DNA of 21,291 nucleotides from Acidobacteriota bacterium (lineage in GTDB: Bacteria; Acidobacteriota; Terriglobia; Bryobacterales; Bryobacteraceae): positions 1 through 21,291 of the forward strand of contig JAEZIJ010000092.1 of NCBI GenBank assembly GCA_023436715.1, in the 5' to 3' direction. Each line of letters starts with the position of its first letter. Position 1 is the first letter of the stretch. The translations under genes were made by a program, and so were the position numbers. Below the pieces are notes generated by a model. The model ran no database searches and was not told the origin of the DNA. It saw only the letters and a program-made list of their open reading frames with translations. This document shows, in pieces, positions 16,250-21,291 of the stretch.

Positions 16250-16579
16250 CTAAGCCTCTTGGACCACGATGTTGATGGCCGTCGACAGACGAGCCCAGTT
16301 CGCCAATTCCCTTTCCAGTTGCTTCCGTCCCGAACGTGTAAGGGAGTAGAACTTTGCCATTCGTCCGGTCTCGGTCGGGCGCCACTCGGCCTTGATCCAG
16401 GCCTGCTGCTCCAGACGGTGTAGCGCCGGGTACAGGGATCCCTGCTGGATCAGGAGAGCATCTTGGGAAACCTGTTGGATGCGCTTGGCGATCGCCCAGC
16501 CGTGTTTGGGTTCGAGCGAGATGGTTTTAAGGATCAAGAGATCGAGGGTGCCCTGGACAAGATCGGTTGGCTTTGCCAT
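16250..16579 (-). CDS. PadR-family transcriptional regulator 3
   Basis: Winged-helix PadR protein of 109 aa: LVQGTLDLLILKTISLEPKHGWAI, IQQGSLYPALHRLEQQAWIKAEW, ETGRMAKFYSLTRSGRKQLERE and a C-terminal helix LANWARLSTAINIV. It differs from the other two in the effector or turn region (SLEPKHGWA against RCGTMHGYA) and has ETGRMAKFY where they have ENNRRAKYY or ENNRRARFY, so it belongs to a different subgroup of acidobacterial PadR proteins. The permease gene begins 2 nt after its stop (TAG-TA-ATG), indicating one transcript. The start is ATG 16579; no clear ribosome binding site is present. A perfect ACAATTGT palindrome (16595-16602) just upstream is a candidate self-operator. Confidence 0.92.
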   Translation of the reverse strand: MAKPTDLVQGTLDLLILKTISLEPKHGWAIAKRIQQVSQDALLIQQGSLYPALHRLEQQAWIKAEWRPTETGRMAKFYSLTRSGRKQLERELANWARLSTAINIVVQEA

Positions 16580-16594
16580 ATGCCTAGATTACCA

Positions 16595-16603
16595 ACAATT
16601 GTA
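16595..16603 (-). promoter_or_regulatory. Palindrome and candidate -10 box before PadR 3
   Basis: The perfect 8-bp palindrome ACAATTGT (16595-16602) overlaps minus-strand TACAAT (16603-16598), a plausible -10 box ~20 nt before ATG 16579. The matching -35 position (AATGCA) is poor. A repressor on the palindrome would cover the -10 element. Confidence 0.35.
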
Positions 16604-16624
16604 GACGATCATAGCACCATTGCA

Positions 16625-16683
16625 TTAGGGAAGATGATCCTGGAGCTGATCGGCAATCCCTAAAATGAACCGTATTGTTAGGG
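16625..16683. promoter_or_regulatory. Three TTAGGG/CCCTAA hexamers in the divergent spacer
   Basis: TTAGGG at 16625-16630, CCCTAA at 16658-16663 and TTAGGG at 16678-16683. The last two form an inverted repeat with a 14-bp gap. They lie between PadR 3 and the M16 operon and could be binding sites for a dimeric regulator, or chance. Confidence 0.25.
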
Positions 16684-16740
16684 CATGCACGGCCCGCTCC
16701 CGGTTGGGGCCTTTCATGGTGGGACCCGGCTTGGTGGTTG

Positions 16741-16771
16741 TTGACAAGGTATAATTTCCGTTTTCCGGAGG
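16741..16771 (+). promoter_or_regulatory. TATAAT box and RBS of the M16/M16/M28 operon
   Basis: A consensus TATAAT at 16750-16755 would start the transcript near 16762, and GGAGG at 16767-16771 is a good Shine-Dalgarno site 5 nt before ATG 16777. Oddly, a consensus TTGACA (16741-16746) sits only 3 bp before the TATAAT, far too close to serve as its -35 box. At the correct distance there is no good hexamer, so the promoter may need an activator. Confidence 0.45.
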
Positions 16772-16776
16772 CTTCC

Positions 16777-18141
16777 ATGAGAAAAGTGCTACAAGCCACG
16801 GCCGTGGCGGCGATTATGTGCGCCGCGACGCTGGCGGCTCCGCCGGCGCCGGCCCGAATCGCTCCGCTGAAGTTCACGGACACGCGCCTTCCCAACGGGC
16901 TCAGGGTGATCATTGCGGAGGACCACTACGCTCCGCTGTACTCAATTGCCGTGACCTATGACGTGGGCTCGCGCAACGAGCGCAAGGGCCGCACCGGGTT
17001 CGCGCACCTGTTCGAGCACATGATGTTCAAGGGGTCCGAAAAGGTGGGGCCCGGCGAGCATTTCACGCTGGTATACAACAACGGCGGAAACATGAACGGC
17101 TCGACGAATACCGACCGGACGAACTACTTCGAAACCCTGCCAATAAACCAGCTTGACCTGGGGCTGTTTCTGGAATCGGACCGCATGCGCTCGCTTGCAA
17201 TCACGAAGGAGAACCTGGAAAACCAGCGCGCGACGGTTCAGGAAGAGCGACGGCTGGGCGTGGACAACCAGCCCTACGGCAAGACCGAGGAGTTGGTCGA
17301 GGAGATGGTCTACGACAATTTCGCGTACAAGCACTCGGTGATCGGATCGATGGAGGATCTGAACGCCGCATCCGTCGAGGACGTGAAAAGCTTCTTCAAG
17401 ACGTACTATGCGCCGAACAACGCGGCCCTCGTGCTGATTGGAGACTTCCAGACCGCGGATGTGCTCGCGCGGGTGAAGAAGTACTTCGGGGATATTCCGC
17501 GGCAGGATCCACCGCCTCCCGTGGATATGACGGACCCGCCGCAGCCGGCCGAGAGACGCGCGAAAGTGGATGACAAACTGGCGCGGCTGCCGCGCCTCGA
17601 CATGGCGTTCAAGGGGCCGTTCGGCAACACGGAGGAGGCGTACTCCTTCTCGGTGCTGGCTACCGTCCTGGGCGGCGGCGAAAGTTCGCGTCTGTACCAA
17701 AAGCTGGTGAAAGAGAAAGAAGTGGCGATCTCGGTGAGGGCGTACTTCGCGCAGCGGCGCGGACCCGGGATGTTCCTGATCATGGCCACCCCGAGGCCGG
17801 GTAAGAGCCTGGATGAAGTGGAGAGCCTGATCGCGGAGGAGATCGCGAGGATACAGCAGGAGCCGCCGTCGGAGAAAGAGATGCAGAAGGCGCGGAGCAG
17901 CGCGCGGCGGATGGCCGTGCAGATGCGCGAGGCGTCGCTGTTCACGGCGGTGCGGATGGGCGAGTTCGCCCTCTATTACAACGACCCCGGTCTCATCAAC
18001 ACGCAGCTCGACAAGATCATGGCGGTGACGCCGACCTCGGTCGAGAGCGTCGCTAAGAAGTACTTGAATCCGGCGCAGCGCACTGTGATTCAGACGATTC
18101 CGGCCGGCGGCGGGCCGCGGGGCCAGAGAGCAGCGAACTAG
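16777..18141 (+). CDS. M16 metallopeptidase, zinc-binding subunit
   Basis: Zinc oligopeptidase subunit of the M16B (processing-peptidase-like) type, 454 aa. A signal peptide at ~1-27 places it in the periplasm. The inverted zinc motif HLFEH (H77, E80, H81) is intact and E157 in VQEERR lies 76 residues after H81, the expected place for the third ligand. The C-terminal half keeps SSRLY (R305) but the Tyr of the substrate-binding R/Y pair is Ile (I318 in EVAISV). This is the pattern of the catalytic partner in heterodimeric M16B enzymes, where the other subunit supplies R/Y. ATG 16777 follows GGAGG by 5 nt; a longer frame from 16675 would run through the promoter. The partner subunit follows after 12 nt. 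Confidence 0.95.
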   Translation: MRKVLQATAVAAIMCAATLAAPPAPARIAPLKFTDTRLPNGLRVIIAEDHYAPLYSIAVTYDVGSRNERKGRTGFAHLFEHMMFKGSEKVGPGEHFTLVYNNGGNMNGSTNTDRTNYFETLPINQLDLGLFLESDRMRSLAITKENLENQRATVQEERRLGVDNQPYGKTEELVEEMVYDNFAYKHSVIGSMEDLNAASVEDVKSFFKTYYAPNNAALVLIGDFQTADVLARVKKYFGDIPRQDPPPPVDMTDPPQPAERRAKVDDKLARLPRLDMAFKGPFGNTEEAYSFSVLATVLGGGESSRLYQKLVKEKEVAISVRAYFAQRRGPGMFLIMATPRPGKSLDEVESLIAEEIARIQQEPPSEKEMQKARSSARRMAVQMREASLFTAVRMGEFALYYNDPGLINTQLDKIMAVTPTSVESVAKKYLNPAQRTVIQTIPAGGGPRGQRAAN

Positions 18142-18153
18142 AGGAGACCCACC

Positions 18154-19611
18154 ATGAACAGGAAATCTCTGATTGCAGGATTGCCGATTGCGGGATTGAT
18201 GGTTGCGTGCCTGCCGCCCTTGGCGCAGTCCGCGCCGGCGAAGGGTGTGGTCCCGAAAAAGCTGGCGCCGGTTTCGACCGAGGTATTGCGCGTCAAGCTG
18301 CCCCGTCCGGTTGAGCGGAAGCTGAAGAACGGGCTCACTGTGCTCGTCCTGGAAAACCACCGCGTTCCGGTCGTGACCATGGAACTGGTGCTGCCCGCCT
18401 CGACGCTCAGCGATCCTCCCCAGATGCCGGGCGTCGCGGAAGCCGTTGCCGAAATGCTGAAGCAGGGGACTGCAACGCGCACCTCCCGGCAAATCGCCGA
18501 AGAGCTTTCTGAAATGGGGGCATCGCTCAACATCGACGCCGCCTGGGGTGCGCGCGGAACGCGCCTGAGCGCCTCGGCGCTGACGGAGAACCTCGACTCG
18601 CTGCTTGCGCTGACTTCCGATGTTCTGCTGAACGCCTCGTTCCCGCAGGATGAGTTCGCGAAATGGAAAAACCGGAAGCTCACGTCCTTCCAGCAGCAGC
18701 GCGCCAACCCCGCATTCCTGGGTTCGGAGCGGCTGGCGCGGGTGCTCTACGCCGGCGACCAGCGCGGAAACATTTCCGGCACCGCCGCAGCCGTCGGCAA
18801 GATGACCCGCCAGGACCTGCTCGATTTCCGCAAGCGGTTCTACGTGCCGGGGAGCAGCATCATCGGCGTGACCGGGGACACCACGCCGGACGAGATCGTC
18901 GCGAAGCTGGAAAAGGCGTTCGGCGACTGGCAGCCCGGCACCGCGGCAAGCCCCACCGTCGCGCCGAAACCGCCCATCGCGGAGAAGAAAGCCTACCTGG
19001 TGAACCGTGCCGGCTCGGTGCAGACCTACCTGACGCTGGGCAACCACGCGGTTGACCGGCTCTCTCCGGATTACATCGCGTGCATGGTGCTGAACCGTAT
19101 CCTGGGGAGCGGGCCGTCTTCCAGGCTGTTCATCAATATTCGCGAGGAGAAGGGCTTCACATACGGGGTCTACAGCCGGTTCCAGGCGGATAAATACCTA
19201 GACGCGTTCAGCGCGTCATCTTCCGTGCGGACCGAGGTTACCGGAGCGGCGCTCGACGAGTTCCTGAAGGAGTTCCGGAAGATTCGGGACGAGGCGGTCC
19301 CGGCGGAGGAACTGGAAAACGCCAAACGCGCCATAGTCGCCAATTTTGCGCTTTCGATCGAGCAGCAGGCCGGGGTTCTGGGCCAGGTGATGCAGATTCG
19401 CGAATTCGGTTTACCCGCGGACTACTGGGACACTTACGCCGGAAAGGTAATGGCGATCTCGGCGGCCGATGTGCAGCGTGCGGCGCGGAAGTACGTGCCG
19501 TTCGACAACGTGCAGATCGTCGCGGTCGGGGATGGGGCCAAAATCGGCGAGGTCCTGAAGAAGTACGCGCCGCTGGAGCAGTACAACACGGACGGTCAGA
19601 AGATCGATTGA
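18154..19611 (+). CDS. M16 peptidase-like, non-catalytic R/Y subunit
   Basis: Partner subunit of 485 aa, also exported (signal peptide ~1-26; a Cys after MVA is a weak lipobox candidate). The zinc motif is lost: where the first subunit has HLFEH this one has EAVAE (96-100), replacing both His and the catalytic Glu. It retains the R/Y pair that binds the substrate C-terminal domain side, R324 in SSRLF and Y337 in GFTYGVYS, spaced exactly 13 residues as in family members. Known heterodimeric M16B enzymes (for example those of Sphingomonas) divide the two functions the same way. AGGAG lies ~8 nt before ATG 18154, and the short gap implies co-transcription and balanced synthesis. Natural substrates are unknown; small peptides are expected from the enclosed chamber of the family. 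Confidence 0.93.
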   Translation: MNRKSLIAGLPIAGLMVACLPPLAQSAPAKGVVPKKLAPVSTEVLRVKLPRPVERKLKNGLTVLVLENHRVPVVTMELVLPASTLSDPPQMPGVAEAVAEMLKQGTATRTSRQIAEELSEMGASLNIDAAWGARGTRLSASALTENLDSLLALTSDVLLNASFPQDEFAKWKNRKLTSFQQQRANPAFLGSERLARVLYAGDQRGNISGTAAAVGKMTRQDLLDFRKRFYVPGSSIIGVTGDTTPDEIVAKLEKAFGDWQPGTAASPTVAPKPPIAEKKAYLVNRAGSVQTYLTLGNHAVDRLSPDYIACMVLNRILGSGPSSRLFINIREEKGFTYGVYSRFQADKYLDAFSASSSVRTEVTGAALDEFLKEFRKIRDEAVPAEELENAKRAIVANFALSIEQQAGVLGQVMQIREFGLPADYWDTYAGKVMAISAADVQRAARKYVPFDNVQIVAVGDGAKIGEVLKKYAPLEQYNTDGQKID

Positions 19612-19632
19612 GGTAGCCTGGAAGTTCACCGT

Positions 19633-21222
19633 ATGAAGAGAACGTTGTTGCTGATGGGCTTCGCCGCGCTCGCCGTGGCGCAGATGAACGACATATCCGG
19701 CCAGCGGATGCGCGCGGATACGAGGTTCCTGTCGAGCGATCTGATGGAAGGGCGAGGCGTGGGGACGCGCGGCGGCCAGCTCGCCACCGAGTATCTGGCT
19801 GCGCAATTCGAGTTGTTAGGGGCGAAGCCGGCGGGCGACAACGGCACGTACTACCAGAAGGTGCCGCTGGTCGGCGCGGGAACACAGGCGGATTCACACC
19901 TGGCGGCGGACGGAAAGGGAAAGACGGTCGCGCTCAAATGGCTCGACGATTTCGTCGGCGCCAACGAGCGGCAGCAGGCTTCGGAGGCGATTGATGCCGA
20001 GGCGGTTTTCGTGGGCCACGGAATCGTCGCGCCGGAGTTCAACTGGGACGATTTCAAGGGCGTGGACGTGCGCGGCAAAATGCTCGTGCTGTTCACGAAC
20101 GAGCCGGATTCCACCGACCCTAAGTTCTTCGGGGGCCGCGCGCTGACATACTACGGCCGCTGGACGTACAAGTACGAGGAAGCGGCACGGAAGGGTGCGC
20201 TGGGCGTCATCATCATCCACACGACGCCGACGGCGGGGTACGGCTGGGAAGTAGTGCGGAACTCCTGGGGGCGCGAGCAGTCGTTCGTGAAGGTGGAGCC
20301 CGGGCAACAGGCGCTTGGGCTGGCCGGTTGGGTCACGGAGAACGCGGGCAACCGCATCCTGGCGCTCGCCGGGCGCACCGTCGGCGAACTGCTGAAGGCA
20401 TCCAACTCGCGGGATTTCCGCCCCATCCCGCTCGGCATACGGTTCCGCGGCAACATGGTATCCAAGATCCGGCAGCAGGAGACGCGCAACGTGGTGGCTG
20501 AGATTCCCGGAAGCGACCCGGAGCGCAAGGCCGAGGCTGTAGTATTCAGCGCGCACTGGGACCACCTGGGGATCGGGGCGCCCGTGAATGGCGATTCCAT
20601 TTACAACGGCGCGGTGGACAACGCCACGGGGTGCGCCATGCTGCTCGAGATCGCCCGCGCGTGGGCAGCCCTGGAGCAGAAACCACGGCGCACCGCGATC
20701 TTCGTGGCGGTGACGGCGGAGGAAGCCGGGCTGCGAGGTTCGGAGTATTACGCGCAGCATCCGGTTGTGCCTGCGAAGAAGACCGCCGTTGCGCTGAATC
20801 TCGACGGCTTCTACCCGTACGGGCGGACCAAGGATGTGGTTGTAGCAGGAGCGGAACGGACTACGCTCTGGCCGATGGTGCAGGAGGCGGCGCGGCGCTA
20901 CCAGTTTGAAATCAAGCCCGAATCGCATCCCGAGCAGGGGCATTTCTACCGCTCGGACCACTTCTCATTCGCGCGCGCGGGAATTCCATCCTTTACGATC
21001 GGCATGGGCTCGGAATTCCTGGGCAAGCCGGCGGATTATGGTGATGAACTGTACGGGGAGTTCAACGCGAAACACTACCACCAGCCCTCGGACGAGTTCC
21101 ACGAAGACTGGGATTTCTCCGGGCTGGAGCAGATCGCGCGCTTCGGAGCGCTCATCGGGTTGAACGCCGCGAACGTGGAAGTCCTTCCGGCATGGAAGGA
21201 AGGGGACGAGTTTCGGAAGTAG
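19633..21222 (+). CDS. Secreted M28 metallopeptidase with PA-like insert
   Basis: Two-zinc aminopeptidase or carboxypeptidase-type enzyme of the M28 family, 529 aa. A signal peptide with likely cleavage after AVA16 directs export. An N-terminal helical part (~20-60) and a PA-like domain (~120-245) precede the catalytic core from ~290. Zinc ligands and base: H308 (SAHWDHLG), bridging D329 (AVDNATG), catalytic E363 and ligand E364 (TAEEAG), D391 (NLDGF) and H483 (YHQPSD). All are present. ATG 19633 follows GGAAG by 8 nt and the M16 stop by 21 nt, so it is the third gene of the peptidase operon and probably trims peptides released by the M16 pair. Exact specificity cannot be read from sequence. 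Confidence 0.94.
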   Translation: MKRTLLLMGFAALAVAQMNDISGQRMRADTRFLSSDLMEGRGVGTRGGQLATEYLAAQFELLGAKPAGDNGTYYQKVPLVGAGTQADSHLAADGKGKTVALKWLDDFVGANERQQASEAIDAEAVFVGHGIVAPEFNWDDFKGVDVRGKMLVLFTNEPDSTDPKFFGGRALTYYGRWTYKYEEAARKGALGVIIIHTTPTAGYGWEVVRNSWGREQSFVKVEPGQQALGLAGWVTENAGNRILALAGRTVGELLKASNSRDFRPIPLGIRFRGNMVSKIRQQETRNVVAEIPGSDPERKAEAVVFSAHWDHLGIGAPVNGDSIYNGAVDNATGCAMLLEIARAWAALEQKPRRTAIFVAVTAEEAGLRGSEYYAQHPVVPAKKTAVALNLDGFYPYGRTKDVVVAGAERTTLWPMVQEAARRYQFEIKPESHPEQGHFYRSDHFSFARAGIPSFTIGMGSEFLGKPADYGDELYGEFNAKHYHQPSDEFHEDWDFSGLEQIARFGALIGLNAANVEVLPAWKEGDEFRK

Positions 21223-21231
21223 ACCACCAAC

Positions 21232-21252
21232 ACCGCTCCCTTGCAGTCGCGG
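21232..21252. repeat. Second copy of the left part of the palindromic repeat
   Basis: ACCGCTCCCTTGCAGTCGCGG matches 1693-1713 at 19 of 21 positions. It lies 10 nt after the M28 stop. The remainder of the element is lost in the homopolymer-rich window end. Confidence 0.5.
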
Positions 21253-21291
21253 GGGGGGGTTTTTTCGCGGACCCGCCCCCCCCCCCAAGGG
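21251..21291. other. Homopolymer-rich end, probable assembly artefact
   Basis: Runs of nine G (21251-21259), six T (21260-21265) and eleven C (21276-21286) occur within 36 bases, unlike anything else in the window. The terminal AAGGG is also the reverse complement of CCCTT at 21238-21242, so the end folds back on itself. This is typical of low-quality contig ends. A genuine hairpin terminator distorted by errors is possible. Confidence 0.5.

Noticed and set aside
16625..16683. Telomere-like TTAGGG array
   Set aside because: Only three scattered hexamers in mixed orientation; at most an operator candidate.

Overview
This window most likely comes from an acidobacterium of the Bryobacterales/Solibacter type. 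It is GC-rich and carries three modules that each pair a PadR-family regulator with a giant two-repeat MacB/FtsX-like permease that has no ATPase partner. That pairing is known from Acidobacteria as the ADOP (Acidobacterial Duplicated Orphan Permease) family with its PadR regulators. No rRNA, tRNA or CRISPR array was seen.

Layout. (1) 1-1686, minus strand: the 5' part of a group II intron with an intact reverse transcriptase/maturase that runs off the left edge. Its 5' end lies 6 nt outside a small palindromic repeat (1693-1752); a related sequence recurs at the right edge (21232-21252). (2) 1792-6240, plus strand: a secreted Xaa-Pro peptidase (M24B), a CHASE2 sensor histidine kinase whose start overlaps the peptidase stop, and an NtrC-type sigma54 response regulator. 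(3) 6358-6504, plus: a 48-residue single-pass membrane protein with an excellent ribosome binding site. Its 3' end overlaps a convergent secreted glucosaminidase-like gene (6452-6991, minus), which is preceded by a leader with hairpins. (4) 7152-16579: three PadR-ADOP modules. Modules 1 and 2 are divergent around a 125-bp double promoter; modules 2 and 3 are convergent. (5) 16777-21222, plus: a secreted peptidase operon of two M16 subunits with complementary catalytic residues and an M28 metallopeptidase with a PA-like insert. (6) The last ~40 bases are homopolymer-rich and look like a contig-end artefact.

How the genes may work together. Most of the non-permease genes encode exported peptidases or wall enzymes, and two gene sets pair envelope sensing or transport with peptidases. 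The M24B-CHASE2-NtrC set looks like one transcription unit that senses the periplasm and drives sigma54 promoters, none of which I could identify here. The M16/M16/M28 operon looks like a periplasmic oligopeptide-degrading set. The PadR-ADOP modules are probably self-regulated; their substrate and energy source are not visible.

Most notable points: an R/Y and HxxEH split between the two M16 subunits; a 32-nt near-copy of the M16 gene start stranded just after ADOP 2, pointing to a past rearrangement around module 3; the overlooked 48-residue membrane protein; and a palindromic candidate PadR operator in the divergent promoter.
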